Shown here in pieces: positions 54,574-63,719 of a stretch of 64,000 nucleotides of DNA. Below the pieces are notes generated by a model. The model made no database searches. It saw nothing but the letters and a program-made list of their open reading frames with translations, and was not told the origin of the DNA. Made by a program: the position numbers and the translations under genes. Within the stretch, counting starts at the first letter, position 1, and every line of letters begins with the position of its first letter. Origin of the DNA: Polymorphospora lycopeni (GTDB lineage: Bacteria > Actinomycetota > Actinomycetes > Mycobacteriales > Micromonosporaceae); contig NZ_JBCGDC010000002.1 in assembly GCF_042237075.1 (NCBI RefSeq), forward strand, positions 1 to 64,000. The letters are read 5' to 3'.

Positions 54574-54995
54574 ACAGGCGTGGCTGGCTCGTGGTCGGGG
54601 TGTCGATGGCGCTGGTCGGCGCGCTGGTGGCCGGGGCCGCGATCGTCTTCGGCACGTTCTCCGCCCGCGCCTGGGTCGAGGACCGCTACTCCCGCTCGGT
54701 GGCCGACGACATCGGCCGGGACGCGACCGCCTACCGGTCCGACCAGACCCCCGCCCGGGTCGCCGACGAGATCACCGACTCCTGGAACCCCGACGACCGC
54801 TACGTCGACGACAGCGGCGTCTACCTGCGCTACGACGACGACTCGGTGGTGATCCTGCCGCTGGCCGCCGGGTCGCTGATCCTGCTGGAACGGATGTCGA
54901 CCGCCCATCCGCGTTACCACAGCACGGTCGGCACCGCGTGGGTCTGGGGACGCGACACGAACGTCCGGGGTGGCGGCCCCGGCGCCGGCAAGTAA
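54570..54995 (+). CDS. DUF4247 family protein
   Basis: This 141-residue protein has a membrane segment (WLVVGVSMALVGALVAGAAIVFGTF) and an extracytoplasmic domain with DDRYVDDSGVYLRYDDDSVVILPLAAGSLILLER. GTG 54570 overlaps the DUF2617 stop as GTGA, so it is translationally coupled. A basic or Gly-rich tail ends the protein. Function unknown. Confidence 0.82.
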   Translation: MNRRGWLVVGVSMALVGALVAGAAIVFGTFSARAWVEDRYSRSVADDIGRDATAYRSDQTPARVADEITDSWNPDDRYVDDSGVYLRYDDDSVVILPLAAGSLILLERMSTAHPRYHSTVGTAWVWGRDTNVRGGGPGAGK

Positions 54996-55033
54996 CCCCC
55001 TCCGTCCACCGCCTGCCTCCGGGAGCCGCAGAG

Positions 55034-55459
55034 ATGTTGGAAGACCTGTTCACCGACCTGCTGGTCGTACTCGCCTACGGCGGGGTCGGCGTCGTGCTGA
55101 TGGCGATCGGCTACGTCCTGGTCGACGTCGCCACGCCGGGCCGGCTGCGGGACCTCATCTGGACCGAGCGCAACCGCAACGCCGCCCTGCTGCTGGCGTC
55201 CAACCTGGCCGCCGTCGGCATCATCGTCATCGCCGCGATCACGGCCAGCGCCGACGACCCCGTCGACGGCCTGATCAGCGCCGGGGCGTACGGCCTGCTC
55301 GGTCTGGTCATCATGGCGGTGTCGTTCCTGCTGCTGGACGCGGTCACCCCGGGCAAGCTCGGCGAGCTGCTGGTCGACGCGCAGCCGCACCCGGCCGTCT
55401 GGGTCAACGCGGTCGTGCACCTGGTCACCGGCGGCGTGATCGCGGCGGCGATCCTGTGA
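55034..55459 (+). CDS. DUF350 (UPF0719) membrane protein
   Basis: This 141-residue protein has four membrane helices, with paired similar motifs (GYVLVDVATPGRLRDLIW and SFLLLDAVTPGKLGELLV). This internal duplication is typical of DUF350. ATG 55034, GGGAG upstream. DUF350 recurs beside aminopropyltransferase and DUF4178 genes in several phyla. Confidence 0.85.
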   Translation: MLEDLFTDLLVVLAYGGVGVVLMAIGYVLVDVATPGRLRDLIWTERNRNAALLLASNLAAVGIIVIAAITASADDPVDGLISAGAYGLLGLVIMAVSFLLLDAVTPGKLGELLVDAQPHPAVWVNAVVHLVTGGVIAAAIL

Positions 55460-55487
55460 CACCGGCGGCGTCGCCGCCCGTCGCGCG

Positions 55488-57149
55488 GTGAGCGCGTCGG
55501 CGGACCCCGCCGCCACGATCGGCGCGGACCAGGCCGGTACGGACACCGACACCGGCACGGACCGGACGGACCAGGCCGGTAGGGACGGTGGTGCGGTCGG
55601 CGTGGCCGGGCACCGGTGGCGGCTCGCCCGCGCCGCCGTGCTGGCGGCCGTCTTCGTCTGCGCCGCCTGCGGCCTGGTCTACGAGCTGGCGCTGGTGGCG
55701 CTCGGCAGCTACCTGATCGGTGACACGGTCGGGCAGGCGTCCATCGTCCTGGGCGTCATGGTCTTCGCGATGGGGGTCGGCGCACTCGCCGCCAAACCGC
55801 TGCAGTCCCGCGCCGCCGCCGCCTTCGCCGCCGTCGAACTGCTGCTCGCCCTGCTCGGCGGGTTGTCGGTGCTGCTGCTCTACGCCGCCTTCGCCTGGCT
55901 GGACCTCTACGGACCCGCGCTCGTCGCGACCGCGTTCGTACTCGGCCTGCTGATCGGTGCCGAGATCCCGCTGCTGATGGTTCTCCTGCAACGCATCCGG
56001 GAGCAGTCGGCCGGCAGTGCCGTCGCCGACCTGTTCGCCGCCGACTACGTCGGCGCGCTGCTCGGCGGGCTGGCCTTCCCGTTCCTGCTGATCCCGGTCT
56101 TCGGCCAGTTGCGCGGTGCGCTGGTCGTCGGGGCGGTCAACGCGGTCGCCGGCCTCGCCCTGGTCTTCACCGTCTTCCGGCGCGACCTGGGGCCCCGGGC
56201 CAAGGCGGGGCTGACCGCCGGGGCCGTCGCGGTCATCCTCTGTCTCGGATACGCCTATCTGGTCGCCGAGGACTTCGAGGTGACCGCCCGCCAGCAGCTC
56301 TACCGGGATCCGGTGGTGCACGCCGAGCGCAGCCGCTACCAGGAGATCGTGCTGACCCGGTCGGTGGCCCGTGGCGGCCAGCCCGACCTGCGCCTGTTCC
56401 TCAACGGCGACCTGCAGTTCAGCTCGCTCGACGAATACCGCTACCACGAGGCGCTGGTGCACCCCGTGCTCACCGGTCGGCGCGGTTCGGTGCTGGTGCT
56501 CGGGGCCGGCGACGGGCTCGCCGTACGCGAGGTGCTGCGCTATCCCGACGTGTCGGCGGTGACCGTGGTCGAGCTGGACCCGGCGGTGGTGGCGCTGGCC
56601 CGTGCCGAGCCCGCGTTGCGGGCGCTGAACGGCGACGCGTTCGCCGACCCCCGGGTACGCCTGCTGCACACCGACGCCTTCGGCTGGCTGCGTACGGCGG
56701 CGGAACGGTTCGACGCGGTGATCGTCGACCTGCCCGACCCGGACGAGACGGCGACCGCGAAGCTGTACTCCGTCGAGTTCTACGCGCTGGTGCGGCAGGT
56801 GCTCGCCCCCGGGGCCCGCATCGTCGTGCAGGCCGGGTCGCCGTACTTCGCGCCGCGGTCGTACTGGTGCATCGAGGCGTCGATCCGGGCGGCCGGCTTC
56901 GCCGTGACGCCGTACCACGTGGACGTGCCGTCGTTCGGCGACTGGGGTTTCCTGCTCGCCGGGCCCGGCCCGGGGGCGCCGCCACTGGAGTTGCCGGCGG
57001 GGGCACCGCCGCTGCGGTTCCTCGACGCCAACACGCTGGCGCTGGCCGCGAACTTCCCGCCGGACCGGGCCCGGCTCGACGTACCGGCCTCGACGCTGCT
57101 GCAACCGAGGGTGCTGGAGTACGCCCGGGCGGAGTGGCGCGGCTACTGA
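55488..57149 (+). CDS. Membrane-fused polyamine aminopropyltransferase (spermidine synthase-like)
   Basis: This 553-residue protein has a cytoplasmic Ala/Thr/Asp-rich N-terminus, about seven membrane helices (residues 45-265) and a spermidine-synthase-like methyltransferase fold. Motifs: YQEIVLTRS, LFLNGDLQFSSLDEYRYHEALVHP, VLVLGAGDGLAVREVLRYPDVSAVTVVELDPAVV, FDAVIVDLPDPD, YSVEFYALVRQVLAPG. Residues for decarboxylated-AdoMet binding (GAGDG, DLPDPD) are present. It may aminopropylate a polyamine or another amine at the membrane. GTG 55488. Confidence 0.88.
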   Translation: MSASADPAATIGADQAGTDTDTGTDRTDQAGRDGGAVGVAGHRWRLARAAVLAAVFVCAACGLVYELALVALGSYLIGDTVGQASIVLGVMVFAMGVGALAAKPLQSRAAAAFAAVELLLALLGGLSVLLLYAAFAWLDLYGPALVATAFVLGLLIGAEIPLLMVLLQRIREQSAGSAVADLFAADYVGALLGGLAFPFLLIPVFGQLRGALVVGAVNAVAGLALVFTVFRRDLGPRAKAGLTAGAVAVILCLGYAYLVAEDFEVTARQQLYRDPVVHAERSRYQEIVLTRSVARGGQPDLRLFLNGDLQFSSLDEYRYHEALVHPVLTGRRGSVLVLGAGDGLAVREVLRYPDVSAVTVVELDPAVVALARAEPALRALNGDAFADPRVRLLHTDAFGWLRTAAERFDAVIVDLPDPDETATAKLYSVEFYALVRQVLAPGARIVVQAGSPYFAPRSYWCIEASIRAAGFAVTPYHVDVPSFGDWGFLLAGPGPGAPPLELPAGAPPLRFLDANTLALAANFPPDRARLDVPASTLLQPRVLEYARAEWRGY

Positions 57150-57291
57150 CCGCTTTCCGGAGCTGGGCGGCTGGTTGTTTTACGACTTTTGTCGACCAGG
57201 CGATTCTTCCGTCGCACGACGCGCGCGGGTTTGGTGAAACAACGGTGCAGGGTACCGCTACGGTGGTTTCTGGATCTAGGAAGGGAGAAAC

Positions 57292-57999
57292 GTGTCGATT
57301 CCGACGAATCCCGGCCGGCCGGGCCCAGCCGCGCGCCCGAGCACGGTCACCATCTCCGGATATCTGCTCTACGCGGTGGCCGCCATTCTGGCGATCACCG
57401 GGCTTCTGTCGCTGGTCACGATCGGTCCGATCAGCGACGTATACAGCGAGTCGTACGCCGGTACGGAACTCGAGGGCACGGAGAGCTTCGTCGTGGTCGG
57501 CGTCATCGCCACCCTCGTCGTCAACATCCTGCTCGCCATCGGGCTCGCCGTCCTCGCCGTCCTCAACCTCAAAGGCAAGAACGTTGCCCGGATCATCACC
57601 TGGGTGGTCGGTGGCCTCGGTGTCTGCTGCCTCGGCTTCGGCCTGATCGGCTCGTCCGCCACCAGCAGTTTCGGGGCGCCGACGACCGGTGACCTGCCGG
57701 ATCCCGCCGAGATCCAGGAACGGACGATGGAGGCCCTGCCGGGCTGGTACAACCCGCTGTCCATGACGCTGAGCGTCATCGCCCTGCTGGCCCTGCTCGC
57801 GGCCCTGATCCTGCTGGCCCTTCCGGCCTCCAACGAGTACTTCCGCCGGGCCGGCCACGGCGGCGGCGAACCGCCGCTGCCCGGAGGGTCCTACCCCGGC
57901 TACCCGCAGTCGCCGGGCGCCGAGCCGGGCTATCCGCAGGCGCCCGGGTCGGATCCCGGCTACCCGCCCGCGCCCGGGAGCAACCCGCCGCCCCGCTGA
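57292..57999 (+). CDS. Multi-pass membrane protein with Pro/Gly/Tyr-rich tail
   Basis: This 235-residue protein has four membrane helices (ISGYLLYAVAAILAITGLLSL; FVVVGVIATLVVNILLAIGLAVLAVL; IITWVVGGLGVCCLGFGLIG; LSVIALLALLAALILLALP) and a tail with GYPQSPGAEPGYPQAPGSDPGY repeats. Similar small membrane proteins are common in Micromonosporaceae; role unknown. GTG 57292 follows AAGGGAG. Hairpin terminator downstream. Confidence 0.75.
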   Translation: MSIPTNPGRPGPAARPSTVTISGYLLYAVAAILAITGLLSLVTIGPISDVYSESYAGTELEGTESFVVVGVIATLVVNILLAIGLAVLAVLNLKGKNVARIITWVVGGLGVCCLGFGLIGSSATSSFGAPTTGDLPDPAEIQERTMEALPGWYNPLSMTLSVIALLALLAALILLALPASNEYFRRAGHGGGEPPLPGGSYPGYPQSPGAEPGYPQAPGSDPGYPPAPGSNPPPR

Positions 58000-58012
58000 C
58001 CCGACGACCACC

Positions 58013-58049
58013 CGCGATCCCCGTTCGGCTCAGCCGTTCGGGGATCGCG
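58013..58049 (+). terminator. Hairpin terminator
   Basis: CGCGATCCCCG (58013-58023) pairs with CGGGGATCGCG (58039-58049); an inner CGG/CCG extends the stem. Confidence 0.85.
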
Positions 58050-58104
58050 CGTTTGCAACCCCGGCCGGCCCGAACCCGACCCGAGCCCAGTGAGGACAGG
58101 AACG

Positions 58105-58914
58105 ATGGCAGCACCCAAGGAGCACCGTCGCACCGCACTGATCACCGGCGCCACCGCCGGGATCGGAGCGGCCTTCGCCGAACGCCTCGCCGCCGACGGC
58201 TACGACCTCGTGCTGGTCGCCCGGGACGGGCAGCGTCTGGCGGTGTCCGCCGCCGACCTGTCCGAACGGCACCGGATACGCGCCACCGCGCTGCCGGCCG
58301 ACCTGTCCACCGACGACGGCTGCACGCTCGTGGAGGACCGGCTGCGGGCCACCGACGAGCCGGTCGACCTGCTCGTCAACAACGCCGGGATCAGCCTGCA
58401 CAAGCCGTTCCTGCGGTCCAGCGTCGCCGAGGAGACCCGCCTGTTGCGGCTGAACGTGCACGCGGTCATGCGGCTGACCCTCGCCGCCGTGGCCGGCATG
58501 ACCGAACGGCGGCACGGGGCAGTGATAAATGTCTCTTCGGTCGCTGGGTTCGGTCCGGTCATGCCGGGATCGACGTACTCGGCCAGCAAGGCGTGGGTGA
58601 CCAATTTCAGCGAGTCGATAGCCATGTCGGTGCGCCGGTTCAACGTACGGGTGATGGCGCTGTGCCCCGGATACACCCGAACCGAGTTCCACGACCGGGC
58701 CGGCATAGACATGTCGGGGCTGCCCGGTTGGCTCTGGTTGCGGGCCGAGAACGTGGTCGACGCCGCGCTGCGGGATCTCGGCCGGGGGCGTCTGGTGAGC
58801 GTGCCGGACTGGCGCTACAAGAGCGCTACGTTCGCGCTGCGTCACGCCCCGCGTGGACTGATCAACTCAGTGACGCGCGACACTCGCGGTCGGATTGGCC
58901 GCGCGGAGCGATGA
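58105..58914 (+). CDS. Short-chain dehydrogenase/reductase
   Basis: This 269-residue classical SDR has the cofactor motif TALITGATAGIGAAFA, LLVNNAGIS and catalytic Ser-Tyr-Lys (NVSSVAGF, TYSASKAW). The GATAGIG loop and VLVARD favour NADPH. A Trp-rich segment (LPGWLWLRAENVV) and basic C-terminus follow. Substrate unknown. ATG 58105 with GAGGACAGG. Confidence 0.88.
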   Translation: MAAPKEHRRTALITGATAGIGAAFAERLAADGYDLVLVARDGQRLAVSAADLSERHRIRATALPADLSTDDGCTLVEDRLRATDEPVDLLVNNAGISLHKPFLRSSVAEETRLLRLNVHAVMRLTLAAVAGMTERRHGAVINVSSVAGFGPVMPGSTYSASKAWVTNFSESIAMSVRRFNVRVMALCPGYTRTEFHDRAGIDMSGLPGWLWLRAENVVDAALRDLGRGRLVSVPDWRYKSATFALRHAPRGLINSVTRDTRGRIGRAER

Positions 58915-59041
58915 TCGCAACCGTCCAGAGTCACCAGCCAGCCGACTGGCCCACCTGCAGACTCATCTAACGAGTCAATCTTTGCCCCGGTGCCCGGGCC
59001 GACAGTTTGCTTCACAGAGTTGAGCAGTACCCTTGTGCGCC

Positions 59042-59581
59042 ATGGGGGACCACGACGACCTGCGTAAATTCATCACTGAACTTGCCGTGGTGCACGGACG
59101 GGTGGTGCTGTCATCGGGGCGTGAAGCGGATTGGTACGTCGATCTGCGACGAGTCACGTTGCACCACGCGGCGGCCCCCCTGGTGGGTAGTGTGCTGCTA
59201 GACCTCACTGCGGACTGGCAGTTCGATGCGGTTGGCGGTCTGACGTTGGGTGCGGACCCGGTGGCTCTTTCGATGCTGCACGCCGCTTCGGCGAGGCAGC
59301 GGCGACTCGACGCCTTCGTGGTGCGCAAGACCGGCAAGGCACACGGATTGCAACGGCGGGTCGAAGGACCCGACGTGAAAGGCCGTCGGGTGCTGGCGGT
59401 TGAAGACACCTCGACCACGGGTAGCAGTGTGCTGACCGCGGTCGAGGCTCTGCAAGAGGCCGGGGCAGAGGTGGTCGGCGTGGCAGTGATCGTCGATCGC
59501 GGTGCGGGCGAAGCGGTGCGGGCCGCTGGTCTGCCGTACCGAGCGGCCTATTCGTTGGCTGACCTTGGCCTTGTGGCCTAA
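59042..59581 (+). CDS. pyrE: Orotate phosphoribosyltransferase
   Basis: This 179-residue protein has the OPRTase fold: LSSGREADWYVDLRRVTLHH, GGLTLGADPVALSMLHAA, VVRKTGKAHGLQRRVEG (catalytic-loop Lys) and VLAVEDTSTTGSSVLTAVEALQ (PRPP loop). Converts orotate to OMP. ATG 59042; TACCCT at 59030-59035 places the transcription start at or near the ATG, so leaderless translation is likely. Confidence 0.93.
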   Translation: MGDHDDLRKFITELAVVHGRVVLSSGREADWYVDLRRVTLHHAAAPLVGSVLLDLTADWQFDAVGGLTLGADPVALSMLHAASARQRRLDAFVVRKTGKAHGLQRRVEGPDVKGRRVLAVEDTSTTGSSVLTAVEALQEAGAEVVGVAVIVDRGAGEAVRAAGLPYRAAYSLADLGLVA

Positions 59582-59638
59582 AAGTTTGCCGATTCGGACC
59601 GGCCGATATGCAGGCAGGTCAATGCTCTTGGTGGAAGG

Positions 59639-60016
59639 ATGGATTACGTGGGAACTGCGTTGGCTGAAATGACAATGCCTCAGATCTCGCCGCTGGCCGG
59701 CGAGCCGATCGAACGTGCCGACGCCGAGCGACTCGCGGGAGTCCTCAAGGCGCTCGCCGATCCTGCCCGACTGCGGCTGCTCAGCCTCATTCAGTCGGCG
59801 CCGGAGGGCGAAGCCTGCGTCTGTGACCTGACCGCACCGCTCGGCCTCTCGCAGCCGACCGTGAGCCACCACTTGCGCATCCTCACCGAAGCCGGCTTGC
59901 TGGAGCGGGAGAAGCGCGGTGTGTGGGCTTACTACCGGCTGGTGCCGACCGCGATCGCTACGATCGCGGACCTGCTGACTCCGCCGCGTAAGCGGGCCAC
60001 CAAGAAGGCTCGCTGA
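59639..60016 (+). CDS. ArsR/SmtB-family metal-responsive regulator
   Basis: This 125-residue protein has a winged helix: LAGVLKALADPARLRLLSLIQSAPEGEACVCDLTAPLGLSQPTVSHHLRILTEAGLLEREKRGVWAYYRL. The CVCDL motif (Cys at about 60 and 62) is the alpha-3 arsenite-binding pair of ArsR proteins. A basic tail ends the protein. No arsenic-resistance genes are adjacent, so its regulon lies elsewhere. ATG 59639. Confidence 0.88.
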   Translation: MDYVGTALAEMTMPQISPLAGEPIERADAERLAGVLKALADPARLRLLSLIQSAPEGEACVCDLTAPLGLSQPTVSHHLRILTEAGLLEREKRGVWAYYRLVPTAIATIADLLTPPRKRATKKAR

Positions 60017-60032
60017 ATCAGACAGTGGTCCT

Positions 60033-60069
60033 CGTCTGGCGTCCCTCCGCAGTGAGGTGACGCCAGACG
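60033..60069 (+). terminator. Hairpin after the ArsR gene (first)
   Basis: CGTCTGGCGT (60033-60042) and ACGCCAGACG (60060-60069) form a perfect 10-bp stem. No T-run follows. Confidence 0.6.
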
Positions 60070-60079
60070 GTTCCGCCGG

Positions 60080-60108
60080 CCGGTGACTTCCCGCAAGTCA
60101 CCGGTTTT
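60080..60108 (+). terminator. Terminator after the ArsR gene (second)
   Basis: CCGGTGACTT (60080-60089), 5-nt loop, AAGTCACCGG (60095-60104), then TTTT. Strong intrinsic terminator. Confidence 0.92.
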
Positions 60109-60212
60109 GCCCGGCTGCGCACAGACCCCGCCACCCTGGCGGACGCCGTGCGAGGCCGGGCTGACGTGTCCCTGGTCCCGGTCGCCGCTGCTTCGGCACC
60201 GGTGGGCCAAAC

Positions 60213-60248
60213 ACGGCTGCGGGCGAGGAATCCCCCGCCCGCAGCCGT
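60213..60248 (-). terminator. Terminator of the DedA gene
   Basis: ACGGCTGCGGGCG (60213-60225) and CGCCCGCAGCCGT (60236-60248) form a perfect 13-bp stem just downstream of the minus-strand DedA stop. Confidence 0.85.
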
Positions 60249-60267
60249 TTCGTGTCGGTAGCCGTGT

Positions 60268-61005
60268 TCAGCCGCGCTCGTATCGCTCGCGGGCCGTCTC
60301 CTGGGCGGCGTGGGCGATCGCGTCCCGCTCCGCCTCGGCCAGCGCCGCCTGGTCCGCCGGCTTCGGTTGCCGGCGTCCCGCCAGCCAGGCGCGGCCGAAC
60401 TCGATGATGATCGGCAGCACCGACAGGAAGACGATCAGGATCAGGATGAACTCGATGTTGGCCTTCACGAACGGGATCTGGCCGAGGAAGTAGCCGAGCA
60501 CCGTCACGCCGGTGCCCCACAGGATGCCGCCGACGATGTTGTAGATGACGAACGTGCGGTAGTTCATTTTGCTGACGCCGGCCACGATCGGCGTGAACGT
60601 CCGGACGATCGGCACGAAGCGGGCCAGCACGATCGAGCGGGGACCGTACTTCTCGAAGAACTCGTGCGCCTTCAGCAGGTTCTCCTGCTTGAACAGCCGC
60701 GAGTTCGGACGCCGGAACAGCGCCGGCCCCACCTTGCGGCCGAACATGTAGCCGACCTGGTCACCGGCGATCGCCGAGAGCGTGATCAGCAGACACACCA
60801 GCCACAGCGGGTACGGCAGGTACTGACCGTCCGCCACCAGCAGACCGGTGGTGAACAGCAGCGAGTCTCCCGGCAGGAAGAAGCCGATCAGCAGGCCGGA
60901 CTCGGCGAAGACGATGACCAGGATGCCGATCAGCCCGAACGTCTGGATCAACCACTCCGGGTCGAGCCATTCCGGGCCGAGGGCGAGTGGCGTGGTTGGC
61001 GGCAC
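60268..61005 (-). CDS. DedA family membrane protein
   Basis: This 245-residue protein has about five membrane helices. DedA features: FAESGLLIGFFLPGDSLLFTTGLL, AGDQVGYMFGRKVGPALF, HEFFEKYGPRSIVLARFVPIVRTFTPIVAGVSKM (conserved Arg residues and FxxR motifs) and GGILWGTGVTVLGYFLG. DedA proteins are linked to lipid-carrier recycling, including undecaprenyl-phosphate flipping, and envelope integrity. The C-terminus is Ala/Glu/Arg-rich. GTG 61005. Confidence 0.92.
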   Translation of the reverse strand: MPPTTPLALGPEWLDPEWLIQTFGLIGILVIVFAESGLLIGFFLPGDSLLFTTGLLVADGQYLPYPLWLVCLLITLSAIAGDQVGYMFGRKVGPALFRRPNSRLFKQENLLKAHEFFEKYGPRSIVLARFVPIVRTFTPIVAGVSKMNYRTFVIYNIVGGILWGTGVTVLGYFLGQIPFVKANIEFILILIVFLSVLPIIIEFGRAWLAGRRQPKPADQAALAEAERDAIAHAAQETARERYERG

Positions 61006-61108
61006 GAGAGAGTCCTCCGAGTCTTGCCATCCGATTGGCCCGGCCCTTCCCGGGCGGGCGGCGACGACAGCAGTCTAGGCGTCCTGCCTGAGAGTCGGGT
61101 GGCTACCG

Positions 61109-63649
61109 TCACAGCCGGGGGTCCACCGGCTCCGACTCGCAGGCCAGGATCGCGAACACCAATTCGTGCCGGCGCCACAGCGGCGCCCCCTCGGTCAGGC
61201 GGTCCAGAGCCGCCAGCCCCAGCCCGTGCTCGCGTAGCGCCAGCCCGCGCTTGCGGCCCAGCGACCGCTGCCGCAACGCGGCCAACCGCTCCGGTGCCGT
61301 GTACTCCGGGCCGTAGATGATCCGCAGATAGTCGCGCCCCCGGCACTTCAGCCCCGGCTGCAACAGCCGTCCCCTGCCGTCCAGTGCGGCCGGTCCGGCG
61401 TACGGCTTGACGACCATGCCCTCGCCACCGGCGGCGGTCAGCTCCGACCACCAGTCGGTCGCCGCCGCGACCTGCGCCTCGTCGGCCAGGTCGACGACCG
61501 TACGCCGGGTCGGCGTGAACGTCTGCGGATCGGCGGCACACAGCCGGTCGGCCAGCGCCAGATGCCAGCCGTGGTCCCGGTCGGTGTACGCCGTACCCGC
61601 CCCGGCCAGCACCGCGAACGGCGCCAGCGTCACCCCGGTCAGCCCGTCCGTCGGCCGGACGTACGCCCGGTAGGCGTCGGTGTAGCGGGCCAGGTCGGCG
61701 GCCCGGCCGATGGTCCGCTCCCGCAACTCGTCGACGGCGAGCCCGCGCGCCGCCGCCCCGGCGAGCACGTCCAGTACGGCCGGCAGCGCCGCCCGTCCGG
61801 CCGCACCGACGCTGGCGTACTGTTCGCGGATCAGGCCGGTCGCCTTCGCCGACCACGGCAGCAACTCGCAGTCCAGCAGCAGCCAACCGGTGGCCAGTTC
61901 GTCCCACAGTCCGGCCGACGTCACCGCCGCCCGGACCCGGGCCAGCAGCGCCTCGTTCAACGCCGGGTCGGCGAAGAACGGCCGGCCCGTACGGGTGTAG
62001 ACGACTCCGCCGCCCTCGCCGAAGCCGGCGGTCACCCCGCCCCCGTCTTCTCGGACGACGAGTACGACGCACCGCGACCCCATGTGCTTCTCCTCGCACA
62101 CCACCCGGTCGACACCGGCCGCCCGGTAGTCGCCGAACGCCTGCGCCGGATGCTCCAGAAAGCCGTCGACCGTCGACGTCGACGACGGTGCCATCGTCGG
62201 CGGCAGCCACGGCAGCCAGCGCGGGTCGACCGCGAACCGGCTCATCACCTCCAGCGCGGCGGCGGCGTTCTCCGCCGCGATCGTCGTGGTGCCGTATCCG
62301 TAGTCGTGGTGCCGTCGCCCGGCCACGTCGGCGAGGTCGAGCACGCCCGGGTCGCGTACCGGCTCGACCGGAACCAGCGGGCGGACCGGCGGGTAGTGTT
62401 CCCGCTCCGCCGGCACCGAGACCAGGTCCCGCTCCGGATAGCGCAGCGCCGTCAACTGCCCGCCGAAGACACAACCGGTGTCGACACAGATGGTGTTGTT
62501 GACCCACTCGGGTGTCGGGGTCGGGGTGTGGCCGTACACGACCGTCGCCGACCCCCGGTAGTCACGCGCCCACGGATAGCGCACGGGTGCGCCGTACTCG
62601 TCGGTCTCGCCGGTCGTCTCGCCCCACAGCGCGAACGCCCGCACCCGGCCGGAAGCCCGCCCGTGGTATTCCTCCTTGAGCCCAGCGTGCGCGACCACCA
62701 GCCTGCCGCCGTCGAGCACGTAGTGGCTGACCAGGCCCTCGATGAACTCCTTCGCCTCGGCGACGAACGCGGGCTCCTCGGCGTCGAGCTGCTCCAGCGT
62801 CTCGGCCAGCCCGTGCGTCACCCGTACCTGCTGGCCGCGCAGCTTGCGACGCAGCTTCTCCTCGTGGTTGCCCGGTACGCAGATCGCGTTGCCGGCCGCC
62901 ACCATGCCCATCACCAGGCGCAGCACCCCGGGCGAGTCCGGGCCGCGGTCGACCAGGTCACCGACGAAGACCGCGGTACGCCCCGCCGGATGCGTCGCGT
63001 CGACCGGCCGGCCCAGCCCGTCGCGGCGCAGCACCCAGCCCAGCTTCTCCAGCAGCGCCTCCAGTTCGGCCCGGCAGCCGTGCACGTCACCGACGATGTC
63101 GAACGGACCGGTCACCTCGCGACGGTCGTTGTACAGCCGCTCGTACCGGACCCGCGCCGCCTCGACCTCGTCGACGCCGCGCAGCACGTGCACCTTGCGG
63201 AACCCCTCCCGGCCCAGCTGGCCGAGCGAGCGCTTCAGGTCCCGCTGCATCCGGGCGAGCACGTGCCGGCCGAAGTCACGTTCCGGCCGGTCACGCGTAC
63301 GCTCCCAGCACACCTGCTCCGGCACGTCGAGCACGATCGCCACCGGCAGCACGTCGTGTTCGCGGGCCACCTTCACCAGTCCGGCCCGGGCGTGCGGCTG
63401 GAGGTTCGTCGCGTCGACCACGGTGAGCCGGCCGGCCCGCAGCCGCTTGCCGGCCACGTAGTGCAGCACGTCGAACGCGTCCGACGAGGCGGACTGGTCG
63501 TTCTCGTCGTCGGCGACCATCGCCCGGAACGTGTCCGACGACAGCACCTGGGTCGCCGCGAAGTGCCGCCGGGCGAACGTCGACTTGCCGGACCCGGACA
63601 ACCCGACGAGCGCCACCAGCGCCAGCTCGGGGATCTCCAGCTCGCTCAC
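61109..63649 (-). CDS. pnkp: Polynucleotide kinase-phosphatase (bacterial Pnkp)
   Basis: This 846-residue protein has three modules. The kinase has P-loop VGLSGSGKSTFARRHF (residues about 15-30). The calcineurin-like phosphatase has FDIVGDVHGC, VFVGDLVDRGPDS, VPGNHEEK and VVYGHTPT. The ligase-like adenylyltransferase has nucleophile Lys at about 521 in EEKHMGSRCVVLV. This is the standard Pnkp architecture and length. Works with Hen1 to repair cleaved tRNA ends and methylate the 3' side to block re-cleavage. GTG 63649; 70 bp after the hen1 stop. Confidence 0.95.
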   Translation of the reverse strand: MSELEIPELALVALVGLSGSGKSTFARRHFAATQVLSSDTFRAMVADDENDQSASSDAFDVLHYVAGKRLRAGRLTVVDATNLQPHARAGLVKVAREHDVLPVAIVLDVPEQVCWERTRDRPERDFGRHVLARMQRDLKRSLGQLGREGFRKVHVLRGVDEVEAARVRYERLYNDRREVTGPFDIVGDVHGCRAELEALLEKLGWVLRRDGLGRPVDATHPAGRTAVFVGDLVDRGPDSPGVLRLVMGMVAAGNAICVPGNHEEKLRRKLRGQQVRVTHGLAETLEQLDAEEPAFVAEAKEFIEGLVSHYVLDGGRLVVAHAGLKEEYHGRASGRVRAFALWGETTGETDEYGAPVRYPWARDYRGSATVVYGHTPTPTPEWVNNTICVDTGCVFGGQLTALRYPERDLVSVPAEREHYPPVRPLVPVEPVRDPGVLDLADVAGRRHHDYGYGTTTIAAENAAAALEVMSRFAVDPRWLPWLPPTMAPSSTSTVDGFLEHPAQAFGDYRAAGVDRVVCEEKHMGSRCVVLVVREDGGGVTAGFGEGGGVVYTRTGRPFFADPALNEALLARVRAAVTSAGLWDELATGWLLLDCELLPWSAKATGLIREQYASVGAAGRAALPAVLDVLAGAAARGLAVDELRERTIGRAADLARYTDAYRAYVRPTDGLTGVTLAPFAVLAGAGTAYTDRDHGWHLALADRLCAADPQTFTPTRRTVVDLADEAQVAAATDWWSELTAAGGEGMVVKPYAGPAALDGRGRLLQPGLKCRGRDYLRIIYGPEYTAPERLAALRQRSLGRKRGLALREHGLGLAALDRLTEGAPLWRRHELVFAILACESEPVDPRL

Positions 63650-63719
63650 GTCGTCACCTCGCTTCGCTCGGCGCCACCGTGTTCTCGGCTGAGCCCGATG
63701 GTTCGCTCGCTGCGCTCGC

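Noticed and set aside
63650..63719. Promoter or small RNA between hen1 and pnkp (repeated GCTCGCTGCGCTCGCT motif)
   Set aside because: Short self-complementary GC-skewed spacers of this kind are common between genes in this group; no -35/-10 or structure with clear function.
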